From Kocuria coralli (GTDB taxonomy: Bacteria > Actinomycetota > Actinomycetes > Actinomycetales > Micrococcaceae), in the NCBI RefSeq assembly GCF_008831305.1, contig NZ_ML708620.1, forward strand, positions 62,001-126,000: a DNA stretch of 64,000 nt. The letters are read 5' to 3'. A program made the translations under genes and the position numbers. Below the pieces are notes generated by a model, which was not told the origin of the DNA, did not search any database, and was given only the letters and a program-made list of their open reading frames with translations. Below, in pieces: positions 31,304-40,562 of this stretch. Every line of letters begins with the position of its first letter. The first letter of the stretch is position 1.

Positions 31304-32581
31304 ATGACCACCATGCACTTGCCGGTGACCTCTCCGGAGGCAGCCGTATCGCCTTCCGGAGAACGCCCGACCCCGACGACGACGCCGCTCGGAGCGGGAA
31401 CGGTCGAGACCGTGGCGGCGGACGAGGCCGTGGTGCTGGATCTGCCTCCCCTCCGGCTGGGCAACCTCACGATCGATGTCCCGGTGGTCCTCGCGCCCAT
31501 GGCGGGGGTGACCAACAAGGCCTTCCGCAGGCTGTGCCGGGAGCACGGCGGAGGGCTCTACGTGACGGAGATGGTCACGGCCCGCGCGCTGGTCGAGCGC
31601 CGGGAGAAGTCCCTGCAGATCGTGCACCACGATGCCGATGAGACCCCGCGCTCCGTCCAGATCTACGGCGTGGATGCGGTCAACGTGGGCAAGGCCGTGC
31701 GGATGGTGGTCGAGGAGGCCATCGCCGATCACATCGACCTGAACTTCGGCTGCCCCGTTCCCAAGGTGACCAAACGCGGCGGCGGATCGGCCCTGCCCTG
31801 GAAGACCGACCTGTTCCAGGCGATCGTCTCCACCGCCGTGCGGGAGGCCGACCGGGGCGACGTGCCGGTGACGATCAAGACCCGCATGGGCATCGACGAC
31901 GATCACCTGACCTATCTGGAGGCCGGCCGCATCGCCCGGGACGCCGGCGTCGCCGCGATGACCCTGCACGGCAGGACGCTGGAGCAGCACTACTCGGGCA
32001 CCGCCGACTGGTCCGCGATCGCCCGGCTGCGCGAGGAGCTGCCGGACATGGCGATCCTGGGCAACGGGGACATCTGGTCCGCGGAGGACGCCGTGCGCAT
32101 GGTCGAGCAGACCGGGGTGGACGGCGTGGTGATCGGCCGCGGATGCCAGGGGCGGCCGTGGCTGTTCGGCGATCTGCAAGCGGCCTTCGACGGCCGCCGG
32201 GACCGGGCCCGACCCGGCCTGCGGGCCGTGGCGGCCACCATCTACCGGCATGCCCAGCTGCTGGCCGAGCAGAACAACGACGAGGCTCAGGGACTGCGCG
32301 AGATCCGCAAGCACGTGGCCTGGTACTTCAAGGGCTACCCCGTGGGCGGGGAGATGCGCGCCAGCCTGGCCGCCGTCGAGACCCTGGACCAGCTGGAGGA
32401 ACTGCTCAGCCGGCTCGACCTGGATCAGCCGTACCCCGGTGCCGCGGTCGAAGGGCCGCGCGGTCGCGCCGGCAACCCCAAGAAGGCCGCCCTTCCCGAC
32501 CGCTGGCTCGAGGACCGTCTCATCCACGACGATCAGCGCCTCGGCCTGGTCGACGCCGAACTCGACGTCTCCGGCGGCTGA
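31304..32581 (+). CDS. dusB: tRNA-dihydrouridine synthase (DusB type)
   Basis: FMN enzyme reducing uridines in the tRNA D-loop. 425 residues, of which the first ~50 are a poorly conserved Pro/Thr-rich extension. Core: PVVLAPMAGVTNKAFRRLCREHGGGLYVTEMVTARAL, the DLNFGCPVPKVTKRGGGSAL signature with catalytic Cys (about 148), AMTLHGRTLEQHYSGTADW and ILGNGDIWSAEDA, the FMN-binding strands, then GVVIGRGCQGRPWLF. ATG at 31304. 96 nt before dgt on the same strand, an arrangement conserved in actinobacteria. Confidence 0.95.
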   Translation: MTTMHLPVTSPEAAVSPSGERPTPTTTPLGAGTVETVAADEAVVLDLPPLRLGNLTIDVPVVLAPMAGVTNKAFRRLCREHGGGLYVTEMVTARALVERREKSLQIVHHDADETPRSVQIYGVDAVNVGKAVRMVVEEAIADHIDLNFGCPVPKVTKRGGGSALPWKTDLFQAIVSTAVREADRGDVPVTIKTRMGIDDDHLTYLEAGRIARDAGVAAMTLHGRTLEQHYSGTADWSAIARLREELPDMAILGNGDIWSAEDAVRMVEQTGVDGVVIGRGCQGRPWLFGDLQAAFDGRRDRARPGLRAVAATIYRHAQLLAEQNNDEAQGLREIRKHVAWYFKGYPVGGEMRASLAAVETLDQLEELLSRLDLDQPYPGAAVEGPRGRAGNPKKAALPDRWLEDRLIHDDQRLGLVDAELDVSGG

Positions 32582-32677
32582 GATCCTTCCGGTCGGGCGG
32601 TCTTCCGGCTGAGGTCCGTGCGGTCCGGCCGGTGCGGGCTCACCGCCGCCCGACGTCCGGCCGGGCACAATGGAGGG

Positions 32678-34075
32678 GTGTCCGATCCCGTCATGCCCAT
32701 CACCGAACCCACCCCGGAACTGCCGATCGAGGGCATCGCCGACATGCTCGCGGAGGTCGACCGCACCCGGACTCCCGCTGAGGGATACGCCGCGCGGGAC
32801 ATCGAGCGGTGGGTGACGGAGAACCACCACAACAAGTACCGATCGCACTTCGAACGGGACCGTGCGCGAATCCTGCATTCCTCCGCCCTGCGCAGGCTGG
32901 CGGCCAAGACGCAGGTGGTGGCGCCGTCGTCGGACGATTTCGTGCGCAACCGCCTGACCCATTCGCTGGAGGTGGCCCAGATCGGCCGCGAGGTGGGGCG
33001 GCTGCTGGGTTGCGATCCGGACGTCGTCGATGCCGCGTGCCTGTCGCACGACCTGGGGCACCCGCCGTTCGGGCACAACGGCGAGCAGGAGCTCAACGAG
33101 CAGGCCGCGGAGATCGGCGGGTTCGAGGGCAATGCCCAGACGCTGCGGCTGCTGGTGCGGCTGGAGCCGAAGGTCATCGCCGGAGACGGCGAGGCGGAGG
33201 AATCGGCGGGGCTGAACCTGACCCGGGCCACCTTGGACGCGACCTGCAAGTATCCCTGGCAGGTCCACGAGGCCCCCATCCGCCCCGACGGGAGCCGTTC
33301 GCATAAGTTCGGGGTCTACCAGGACGACCTGCCGGTCTTCGAGTGGATGCGCGAGGGAGCTCCGGAGCGCACCAAGTGCCTGGAAGCCCAGGTCATGGAC
33401 CTGGCCGATGACATCTCCTACTCGGTGCACGACGTCGAGGACGCCGTGGCCGCCGGCATGCTGCGGCTCAACCGGCTCTCCGACCCCAGGCAGCGCGAGC
33501 GCGTCTTCGAGAACACCCGTGACTGGTACCTGCCCGGGGTGGAGGACTCCGTGCTCGACGCCGCCCTCTCCCGGCTGGAGTCCGCCCCCGAGTGGGTGCG
33601 GGAGATGAGCGGCTCCCGGCGGGATCTGGCCCGGCTCAAGGACATGACCTCCCAACTGATCGGCCGGTTCGCGATGTCCGCGGTGGCGGCCACCCGGACG
33701 GTCACGGGTCAGGGGGCGCTCACCCGGTACGCAGCCTCGATGGTGGTCCCGGGCGAGACCGTGGACGAGATCGCCGTGCTGAAGGGCATCGCCGTGACCT
33801 ACATGATGAACGTGCGCGATGCCATGCCCATCCACGAGAACCAGCGGGAGATCCTGCGGCTGCTGACGGAGTCCCTGATGGACTCGGACGGCCGTTTCCT
33901 GGCCCCTGCCTTCGCCACGGACTGGCACCACGTCGGGGACGGGCCGGGCGCCGAGGGACGGCGGCTGCGGATCGTGATCGATCAGATCGCCTCGCTCACC
34001 GACACCTCCGCCTTGCGGCTGCACGATCGCATCATGGGCGCCACGTGGAGGGTGGGGGACAAGCCGCTCTGGTGA
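32678..34075 (+). CDS. dgt: Deoxyguanosinetriphosphate triphosphohydrolase
   Basis: HD-domain enzyme that hydrolyses dGTP to deoxyguanosine and triphosphate. 465 residues from GTG 32678. The HD metal motif is complete: NRLTHSLEVAQIGR (His), CLSHDLGHPPFGHNGE (His-Asp) and MDLADDISYSVHD (Asp). The start is uncertain: GGAGG stands only 1 nt before the GTG, and an ATG 15 nt downstream (MPITEPTPEL) is an alternative. Normally adjacent to dnaG in actinobacteria; here an MFS gene separates them. Confidence 0.94.
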   Translation: MSDPVMPITEPTPELPIEGIADMLAEVDRTRTPAEGYAARDIERWVTENHHNKYRSHFERDRARILHSSALRRLAAKTQVVAPSSDDFVRNRLTHSLEVAQIGREVGRLLGCDPDVVDAACLSHDLGHPPFGHNGEQELNEQAAEIGGFEGNAQTLRLLVRLEPKVIAGDGEAEESAGLNLTRATLDATCKYPWQVHEAPIRPDGSRSHKFGVYQDDLPVFEWMREGAPERTKCLEAQVMDLADDISYSVHDVEDAVAAGMLRLNRLSDPRQRERVFENTRDWYLPGVEDSVLDAALSRLESAPEWVREMSGSRRDLARLKDMTSQLIGRFAMSAVAATRTVTGQGALTRYAASMVVPGETVDEIAVLKGIAVTYMMNVRDAMPIHENQREILRLLTESLMDSDGRFLAPAFATDWHHVGDGPGAEGRRLRIVIDQIASLTDTSALRLHDRIMGATWRVGDKPLW

Positions 34076-34261
34076 GGCCGGGGAGCTGACTGAGGGGATC
34101 CACCTGGGAACACCCGGCTGAGACGCGGGACACACCGGGAGGAAACCCGCCCGATCCGCGGATGCCGTCGCCCGGGGGGCATACGGTGTGCAACGTACCT
34201 CGTGGATCCCCGGATCCTGCGTGAGGCCGCGCCACCGATCCCGACTGCTTCAAGGGTGCCC

Positions 34262-35605
34262 ATGTCTTCCCCTGCCTCCGACTCCTCCGCATCCCAGCGC
34301 ACAGGCAGCCTGATCCTGCGCCACCGCGCATGGGTCGCGCCCCTGTGCTGGGTCGCCGTCCTCCTGGACGGGTTCGACGCCGTCGTCCTGGGCGCGGTGA
34401 TGCCCTCCATGATCGACGATCCCGACTTCGGGCTCACGGCGGCCTCCGGCACCGTGGTGGCCACGGTCGGGCTGGTCGGCATGATGATCGGCGCCCTGGC
34501 CATGGGCTGGGCCACCGACCGTTTCGGGCGGCGCAAGCTGCTCATGGGCGCCGTGCTGCTGTTCTCCGCCTTCACCCTGGGCATGGCGTTCGTGGACTCG
34601 ATCTTCCTGTTCGGCCTCCTGCGGTTCCTGGCCGGCCTGGGCCTGGGCGGCTGCCTGCCCACCGGCATCTCGATGGTCACCGAGTTCGCGGGGAAGAACC
34701 GCACCGGAAAGTCCACGACGCTCATGATGACCGGCTATCACGTGGGTGCGGTGGCGACGGCGGCGCTGGCGATCGTGGTGGTGCAGAACATCAACTGGCA
34801 CGCCATGTTCATCATCGGCGCGCTGCCGGCCGTGGTGCTGGTGCCGCTCATGTACGTCTTCCTGCCCGAGTCGCCCGACTATTTGCTCTCCAAGGGCAGG
34901 GTGAGCGAGGCACGGGCCGTCGCCGAGCATTACGGCCTGGACTTCTCCGATCAGGAGCACCGGGAGAAGGCCCTGGCCGACGCCGCTCCCGACGGCGAGC
35001 AGGCCGCCCGCAAGGGGGCCGGCCTGGTGCTGCAAGGGCAGTTCCGGCGCAACACGATCTTCGTGTGGATCGCCTCCTTCATGGGCCTGTTGCTGGTCTA
35101 CGGGCTGAACACCTGGCTGCCGCAGATCATGCGGGCCGCGGACTACGATCTCGGCAACGCCCTGGGCTTCCTGCTCATCCTCAACATCGGCGCCGTGGTG
35201 GGCCTGCTGATCGCCGGGCGGACCGCCGACCGGATCACCCCGCGCAATGCGGGCATCATCTGGTTCATCGGCGCCGGCGTGCTCCTGGCGGCCCTGGCCG
35301 TCCAGCTGCCGCTGGTGGGGATCTACGCGATGATCTTCGTCACGGGCTGCTTCGTGTTCTCCGCCCAGGTGCTGGTCTACGCCTTCTGCGCGGCCAACTA
35401 CCTCGCCAACGTCCGTGCCACCGCGCTGGGTATGTCCGCCGGCGTAGGACGGCTGGGCGCGATCTCCGGGCCCAGCCTGGGTGGTGCCATGCTCGCTGCG
35501 GGGATCGCCTACCCCTGGGGCTTCTTCGGCTTCGCCGCCGCTGCGCTGCTGGGCGGCGCGGCCCTGGCCGGCACCAAGACGCTGCGTGACGGGGAGACCG
35601 GCTGA
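34262..35605 (+). CDS. MFS transporter, aromatic acid:H+ symporter type
   Basis: 447 residues, twelve membrane segments. The AAHS signature in helix 1, VLLDGFDAVVLGAVMPSM, carries the essential acidic pair (DGFD), and loop 2-3 has GWATDRFGRRKLLMG; the loop 8-9 counterpart is GRTADRITPRNAG. Family members take up 4-hydroxybenzoate, vanillate, protocatechuate or similar acids. ATG at 34262. There is no aromatic-degradation gene in the window, and the gene sits between dgt and dnaG, so it looks like an insertion into a conserved block. Confidence 0.85.
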   Translation: MSSPASDSSASQRTGSLILRHRAWVAPLCWVAVLLDGFDAVVLGAVMPSMIDDPDFGLTAASGTVVATVGLVGMMIGALAMGWATDRFGRRKLLMGAVLLFSAFTLGMAFVDSIFLFGLLRFLAGLGLGGCLPTGISMVTEFAGKNRTGKSTTLMMTGYHVGAVATAALAIVVVQNINWHAMFIIGALPAVVLVPLMYVFLPESPDYLLSKGRVSEARAVAEHYGLDFSDQEHREKALADAAPDGEQAARKGAGLVLQGQFRRNTIFVWIASFMGLLLVYGLNTWLPQIMRAADYDLGNALGFLLILNIGAVVGLLIAGRTADRITPRNAGIIWFIGAGVLLAALAVQLPLVGIYAMIFVTGCFVFSAQVLVYAFCAANYLANVRATALGMSAGVGRLGAISGPSLGGAMLAAGIAYPWGFFGFAAAALLGGAALAGTKTLRDGETG

Positions 35606-35703
35606 CCATCCGATGTGCTTCCTACCCGGCCCGCCCGTCGATCACGATGGGCGGGCCGGTCCCGTCGTGAGCGCCGTCGGAGAAGCGCACTAGACTGTTC
35701 GCC

Positions 35704-37584
35704 GTGGCTGGGCTGATTCGACGTGAGGATATCGACGAGGTGCGATCGCGCACCGATATCCGCGAGATCGTCGAGGGCTACGTGACCCTCAAACCCGCCG
35801 GAATCGGCTCCTACAAGGGGCTATGCCCCTTCCACGACGAACGGACCCCGTCCTTCCACGTCCGCCCCCAGTACGGGACCTACCACTGCTTCGGCTGCGA
35901 CGAGTCCGGCGACGTCATCGCCTTCATCATGTCCCTGGAGCACACCACGTTCACCGAGACCGTGGAGCGCCTGGCGGCCCGGATCGGCTACGAGCTGCAC
36001 TACGAGCAGGGCTCGGGCCCCGACCGGGAGCAGGTGGGCCGCCGTCAGCGGCTGCTGGACGCTCACAAGGTGGCCGCCGAGTTCTTCCAGGCGCAGCTGC
36101 GGACCAAGGGCGCCGCCACGGCCCAGCAGTATCTGGGCGAACGCGGCTTCACCCCTCAGGACGCCCAGGAGTACGGCGTCGGCTACGCGCCGCAGGGATG
36201 GGACCACCTGCTCAAGCACTTGCGCTCGCGCGGCTACAACGACGACGAGCTCGAGGCCACCGGCATGTTCTCCGCCGGCAACCGCGGGATGTACGACCGC
36301 TTCCGGGGTCGTCTCATCTTCCCGATTCGTGGTATCGGCGGAGAGGTCATCGGATTCGGGGCCCGCAAGCTCTACGACGAGGACCAGGGGCCCAAGTACC
36401 TCAATACCCCGGAGACGCAGCTCTACAAGAAGTCGCAGGTGCTCTACGGGATCGACAAGGCCAAGCGCCAGATCGCCAAACGCCGCCAGGTGGTGGTGGT
36501 CGAGGGCTACACGGACGTGATGTCGATGCACCTGGCGGGTGTGCCGACCGCCGTCGCCACCTGCGGCACGGCGTTCGGGGCGGAGCACATCAAGATCGTG
36601 CGCCGGTTCCTCTCCGACGACGGCAGCGGCGGAGAGGTGGTCTTCACCTTCGACGGCGACGCCGCGGGGCAGAAGGCAGCGCTGCGGGCCTTCGACGAGG
36701 ACCAGAAGTTCATGGCGCAGACTTTCGTGGCCGTGGAGCCCAACGGCATGGATCCCTGCGAGCTGCGCCTGGCCCGGGGCGACGCCGCGGTGCGTTCGCT
36801 GCTGGAGGCCAAGCGGCCGCTGTTCGAGTTCGCCATCAGGGCGACCATGAAGAACTACGATCTGGCGACCCTGGAGGGCAGGGTGCGGGCGATGCGGGCC
36901 ACCGCCCCGATCGTCGCCCAGATCAGGGACACCACCCTGCGCCCGGCTTACGCGCGTCAACTGGCGGGCTGGCTGGGGCTGGAGGTGCCGGACGTCGTCA
37001 ATGCGGTGGAGATCGCCGCCCGCGCCCCCAGGAACGAACGGCAACGGATCACCTATGAGCCCGCGGCGCAGGAGCCGGAGGACAGGACGCCGCGGGTATC
37101 GCTGCCGGACCCGCGCGATCCGATGCTGCGCACCGAGCGCGAGGCCCTGGAGGTCGTGGTGCAGGTGCCGCACCTGCTGGGGGAGGCCGAGTGGGAGCGG
37201 TTCACCGCGGTGGAGTGCGCCCATCCGGTGCATACGGCGGTGCACGACGCCGTCGTGGCCGTGTATTCCGGGGCCGGCGGCGAGGCCATCCACCAGGGGC
37301 GCGCCTGGGTGGAGGCGCTCAGCGCTGCGGTGCCCGAGCAATTGCGGGGGTACGTGGCCGGATTGTCCATGCGGGCTCTGCCGGCCTCCAACGACAACCA
37401 GCTGCAGCGCTACGCATCGGGCGTCATCGCCCACCTGTTCGACCGGCAGATCCACCGCCGCCAGGCCGACCTCCGCGCCGAACTCGAGCGCACCCACTCC
37501 CGCGAGCAGCCGGAGCAGTACCAGGCGCTGAGCCGTCAGCTCCTGGAGCTGGAGATGCAGCGGCGGAAGCTGCAGGCCCAGTAG
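35704..37584 (+). CDS. dnaG: DNA primase
   Basis: Synthesises RNA primers at the replication fork. 626 residues, normal length. CHC2 zinc finger GLCPFHDERTPSFHV...TYHCFGCDESGD (Cys-His-Cys-Cys, about 40-66), the catalytic core with RGRLIFPIRGIGGEVIGFGAR, the TOPRIM motifs VVVVEGYTDVMSMHLAG (Glu) and VVFTFDGDAAGQKAALRAF (DGD), and a C-terminal helicase-binding part ending in a helical tail. GTG start at 35704. Followed by tRNA-Asn. Confidence 0.97.
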   Translation: MAGLIRREDIDEVRSRTDIREIVEGYVTLKPAGIGSYKGLCPFHDERTPSFHVRPQYGTYHCFGCDESGDVIAFIMSLEHTTFTETVERLAARIGYELHYEQGSGPDREQVGRRQRLLDAHKVAAEFFQAQLRTKGAATAQQYLGERGFTPQDAQEYGVGYAPQGWDHLLKHLRSRGYNDDELEATGMFSAGNRGMYDRFRGRLIFPIRGIGGEVIGFGARKLYDEDQGPKYLNTPETQLYKKSQVLYGIDKAKRQIAKRRQVVVVEGYTDVMSMHLAGVPTAVATCGTAFGAEHIKIVRRFLSDDGSGGEVVFTFDGDAAGQKAALRAFDEDQKFMAQTFVAVEPNGMDPCELRLARGDAAVRSLLEAKRPLFEFAIRATMKNYDLATLEGRVRAMRATAPIVAQIRDTTLRPAYARQLAGWLGLEVPDVVNAVEIAARAPRNERQRITYEPAAQEPEDRTPRVSLPDPRDPMLRTEREALEVVVQVPHLLGEAEWERFTAVECAHPVHTAVHDAVVAVYSGAGGEAIHQGRAWVEALSAAVPEQLRGYVAGLSMRALPASNDNQLQRYASGVIAHLFDRQIHRRQADLRAELERTHSREQPEQYQALSRQLLELEMQRRKLQAQ

Positions 37585-37654
37585 GCCCCTACGAATTGTG
37601 CGCTGGGCATGCGGCGGGTATGATCTTCTCTCGTTGCATGCATGGCGTGCGCAT

Positions 37655-37727
37655 TCCCCCGTAGCTCAATTGGCAGAGCATTCGACTGTTAATCGAAGGG
37701 TTACTGGTTCGAGTCCAGTCGGGGGAG
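37655..37727 (+). tRNA. tRNA-Asn (anticodon GTT)
   Basis: Clover-leaf confirmed by hand: acceptor TCCCCCG pairs fully with CGGGGGA, anticodon GTT at 37688-37690, T-arm ACTGG/CCAGT around TTCGAGT, discriminator G at 37727. CCA is not encoded. A terminator begins 13 nt later. Confidence 0.97.
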
Positions 37728-37739
37728 CAGACAGAAGAA

Positions 37740-37775
37740 GGCCCACACGGCAGACCGCCGGGTGGGCCCTTTTTC
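37740..37775 (+). terminator. Rho-independent terminator after tRNA-Asn
   Basis: GGCCCAC (37740) pairs with GTGGGCC (37762), with an inner CGG/CCG pair, followed by CTTTTTC. Classical intrinsic terminator for the tRNA transcript. Confidence 0.88.
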
Positions 37776-37920
37776 GTAGTGTGCGTCGCCCCGATCGGAC
37801 CGCTACCCATTACCGTGGGTACCCCAGTGGCCGACGGGCCGAAGTCGTGAGCCGCGGTGAAGGCGGGTGCCTGCTCGTCGTCGGGTTGCCGATATGCGCG
37901 TCGAATCCAGGAGGATCCCC

Positions 37921-38580
37921 GTGTCTGAGACGATCGTCCGCTCTTTCGAACCCTCGGACCGGCAGCGGCTGAACGACCTGTTCGCCCGGGCGGGCGCCGG
38001 TTCTCCCAGTGGTGAGCTGTGGGGGCATGCCGAGTCGGAGCGGGCGATCTACTTGGACCCCTACGTCGAGCTCGAGCCGGAGTCGCTGTTCCTCGCGGAG
38101 AGGAAGGGAGAGCTGGTCGGCTACCTCACCGGCTGCCTCGACAGCTCGAGGCTGCCCAGCGAAGACGAACGTTTCACCCGCGCCGTGACCGAGCATCGGC
38201 TGATGCTCAAGCCCCGGGTGATGGGCTTCTTTCTGCGCTCGCTGACGGACATGCTCGCAGCGAGGCTTCGCCGGGAGCAGACGGCCGCCGGCGATTTCTC
38301 CGATGAACGCTGGCCGGCGCACCTGCACATCAACGTCATCCCGGAGGCGCGGGGGACGGGGGCTGCAGACGCCCTGATGCACCGCTGGCTCGATCGTCTC
38401 GCCGAGGCCGGGTCCCCGGGCTGCCACCTTCAGACGCTGGTGGAGAACACCCGTGCCACCCGGTTCTTCGAACGTATGGGTTTTACGGCCCACGGTCCCA
38501 CGCCGTTGGTTCCGGGGATCAGGTATGAGGGCCGGCGCCTACACCAGCTCACGATGGTGCGTCCTGCATCGGCTGACTAA
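37921..38580 (+). CDS. GNAT-family N-acetyltransferase
   Basis: 219 residues. GTG start with AGGAGG 6 nt upstream (37909-37914). Acetyl-CoA-binding core: AHLHINVIPEARGTGAADALMHRWLDRLAEAGSPGCHLQTLVENTRATRFFERMGF, a clear motif A/B. A central insertion (TRAVTEHRLMLKPRVMGFFLRS) matches the group annotated as GCN5-related proteins with broad or unknown substrate. Monocistronic; unlikely to be linked to the preceding tRNA. Confidence 0.85.
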   Translation: MSETIVRSFEPSDRQRLNDLFARAGAGSPSGELWGHAESERAIYLDPYVELEPESLFLAERKGELVGYLTGCLDSSRLPSEDERFTRAVTEHRLMLKPRVMGFFLRSLTDMLAARLRREQTAAGDFSDERWPAHLHINVIPEARGTGAADALMHRWLDRLAEAGSPGCHLQTLVENTRATRFFERMGFTAHGPTPLVPGIRYEGRRLHQLTMVRPASAD

Positions 38581-38808
38581 GCTGCCGGTCCGCCTTTGAC
38601 GAGCCTCGTGGTGGGAGTTGCGGGGCAGTAACAATCCTCGCTGACAGGTGCCTAACCACGGCATTCACTGGACTCGGAATACCAGCTTGGTATCGTCCGA
38701 TATGTCCGAAGATTTCCCGATGACGAGATCGAAACCCCCGGACACCGCCTCGATGGAGACGACGGAGACGGGGCAACGCCTTCCAGGGGAAGGCTTGAGG
38801 AGAGGGAC

Positions 38809-39318
38809 ATGACCACCCTCGTAGCACTGGCCGTCATGCGTATTCTTGCGGGAATACTCCTTGCATTGCACGCCTATCGGACGCAGCGAAAGCCGTATGA
38901 ATCCCAAGTCCGTGACATCAGGAATCTCGCGTTCGCCGGACCGCGGACATCCGAAACGGTGGCGGTGCTTCTCCCGCCCGTCGAGCTGTTCCTGGCAGGG
39001 TGCCTGATTCTGGGAGTCGGGCTTCCTGCGGCGAACTCGGCAGCTGCGGTTCTGTTCATCGGGTTCGCGGTGGTCGTGTATTCAGCCATGCGTCGACAAG
39101 CCCGTACCGATTCCGGGCGGCTCGGAGGTCTGCCGGTACTGATCGGCGGACTCGTGATGGCCGTCGTCCTTGCCCTCGGTGCCGTAGCCGGCCCTCAGCA
39201 ACTCGTCATGGTCCAGTTCCAGGCCGAAGTGCTCATCGTCCTCGGCGTGGTGACGTTGCTCAATATCGCCTGGCAGATCTCCTCCCGCCAATCGGCCACC
39301 CGAAACGCGATGTCCTAG
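38809..39318 (+). CDS. MauE/DoxX-like four-helix membrane protein
   Basis: 169 residues with four hydrophobic segments (about 4-22, 50-75, 78-95 and 105-150). Overall layout, a helix pair with a short loop RTQRKPYESQVRDIR, then PVELFLAGCLILGVGLP, is that of MauE/DoxX-type proteins, which act in quinone-linked disulfide formation or redox-partner maturation in known cases. Only one Cys is present, so a disulfide role is not supported. ATG at 38809 follows GGAGAG. A small inverted repeat ATACCA-GCT-TGGTAT (38679-38693) lies upstream. Downstream 149 nt end at an iol-like operon. Confidence 0.6.
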   Translation: MTTLVALAVMRILAGILLALHAYRTQRKPYESQVRDIRNLAFAGPRTSETVAVLLPPVELFLAGCLILGVGLPAANSAAAVLFIGFAVVVYSAMRRQARTDSGRLGGLPVLIGGLVMAVVLALGAVAGPQQLVMVQFQAEVLIVLGVVTLLNIAWQISSRQSATRNAMS

Positions 39319-39436
39319 AGCGACTGATTCTTCCGCCGTTGCAGTGCGCGGCCCCCTCGGTCCTCCGCCTTCACGAGTTCCTCGACAGCCTGGGAGACGG
39401 CCCTGAAAAGTCGACCCGGGCATGTTGTCGCTCATA

Positions 39437-39450
39437 CTAATACGTACTAG
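39437..39450. promoter_or_regulatory. Near-palindromic operator candidate
   Basis: CTAATACGTACTAG is symmetric about a central TACGTA with one mismatch pair. It lies 84-97 nt before the dehydrogenase start. Form and position suit a regulator site, but the second palindrome (39466-39481) is stronger. Confidence 0.45.
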
Positions 39451-39465
39451 TCTCACTTGAGACAG

Positions 39466-39481
39466 TTTTGTCAGGACAAAA
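39466..39481. promoter_or_regulatory. Perfect palindrome TTTTGTC-AG-GACAAAA, probable LacI-family operator
   Basis: Two 7-bp arms with a 2-bp spacer, 53 nt before the TTG start of the dehydrogenase gene. The last gene of the operon is a LacI regulator, so auto- and operon control through this site is the simplest reading (inference). Confidence 0.6.
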
Positions 39482-39533
39482 GTCGTCACCGTTCTCGATG
39501 GACGGTCCGCGGCTTCACAGTAAGGAGACCCCC

Positions 39534-40562
39534 TTGTCCGACTCCCGCACCTTGAACGTCGGCCTGATCGGCGCCGGCAGGATCGGTTCCAGCCATGCGG
39601 ATCTGATCGTCCGCGCCATCCCCAATGCCAGGCTCGCCGCCATAGCCGACCCCGTACCGGGCGCGGCCGAACGACTGGCCGGGACGCTCGGAGTGGAGCA
39701 GACATACACCGATATCGGGCAGATGCTGGCCGACCCGCAGATCGACGCGGTGGTGATCACCGCCCCGGCCCGCTTCCACACGGCCCTGGTGGAGCAGGCG
39801 GCCGAGGCGGGCAAGGCGATCTTCTGCGAGAAGCCCGCCGGGATGTCCCTTGCGGAGATCGAGCGGGTGGGCCGTGCCGTTCAGGCGCATGAGGTGCTGT
39901 TCCGGATCGGTTTCAACCGCCGTTTCGCCGACGGGTTCCCGCAGATGCGGGCGGCCATCGACGCCGGGCGGATCGGCACCCCGCAGCTGCTGCGCTCGCT
40001 CACCCGTGACCCCGGGCTGGCCGATCCGTCGGCGGTGGCGCCCTGGACGATCTTCTTCGAGACCTTGATCCACGACTTCGACACCCTCAACTTCCTCAAC
40101 CCCGGGGCGCGGGCGACCCAGGTCTACGCCGTGGCAGACGCACTGGTGGCTCCGGACTACAAGGACGCCGGACTGCTGGACACCGCCGTGGTCACGATCC
40201 GCTACGACAACGGGGCGATCGCCACCGCCGAGGCGAACTTCTCGGCCGCCTACGGTTACGACACCCGCGGCGAGGTCTTCGGATCGGCGGGTATGGCCAC
40301 CGCCGGGGACCTGGCCGCCTCCAGCATGCGCTACTACGGGGCCGACGGCATCGCCACCGAGACGGTGCGCGCCGACACTCAGTCGATGCGCTCCGCCTAT
40401 ACCGGGGAGCTGCAGGCGTTCGTCGACACCGCCCTGGGCACGCCCGTGGCCGGGCCGGGCGCCGACGCCGCCCGCGATGCCCTGAGGATCGCCGTGGCCT
40501 GCGTCGAGTCCCACCGCACGGGCCTTCCGGTCGCCCTGGATGCCGAGGAGACGAACGGATGA
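39534..40562 (+). CDS. Gfo/Idh/MocA-family dehydrogenase (inositol 2-dehydrogenase-like)
   Basis: 342 residues. TTG start, set by AAGGAG 6-7 nt upstream. Rossmann motif NVGLIGAGRIGSSHAD near the N-terminus, then IDAVVITAPARFHTALVEQAAEAGKAIFCEKPAGM, where the EKP motif contains the catalytic/NAD-site Lys. The C-terminal domain contains FFETLIHDFDTLNFL, whose IHDFD pattern is typical of inositol dehydrogenases. Forms an operon with a Hyi-like isomerase (ATGA overlap) and a LacI regulator. The exact polyol or sugar substrate is not determinable. Confidence 0.85.
   Translation: MSDSRTLNVGLIGAGRIGSSHADLIVRAIPNARLAAIADPVPGAAERLAGTLGVEQTYTDIGQMLADPQIDAVVITAPARFHTALVEQAAEAGKAIFCEKPAGMSLAEIERVGRAVQAHEVLFRIGFNRRFADGFPQMRAAIDAGRIGTPQLLRSLTRDPGLADPSAVAPWTIFFETLIHDFDTLNFLNPGARATQVYAVADALVAPDYKDAGLLDTAVVTIRYDNGAIATAEANFSAAYGYDTRGEVFGSAGMATAGDLAASSMRYYGADGIATETVRADTQSMRSAYTGELQAFVDTALGTPVAGPGADAARDALRIAVACVESHRTGLPVALDAEETNG

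Noticed and set aside
31265-34135. Very long open frame (956 codons) opposite dus and dgt
   Set aside because: The plus strand codes for two clearly recognisable enzymes; the antisense translation shows no family features.
38679-38693. Inverted repeat ATACCA-GCT-TGGTAT as an operator of the MauE-like gene
   Set aside because: Arms of six bases at about 120 nt from the start are too weak to claim without comparison.
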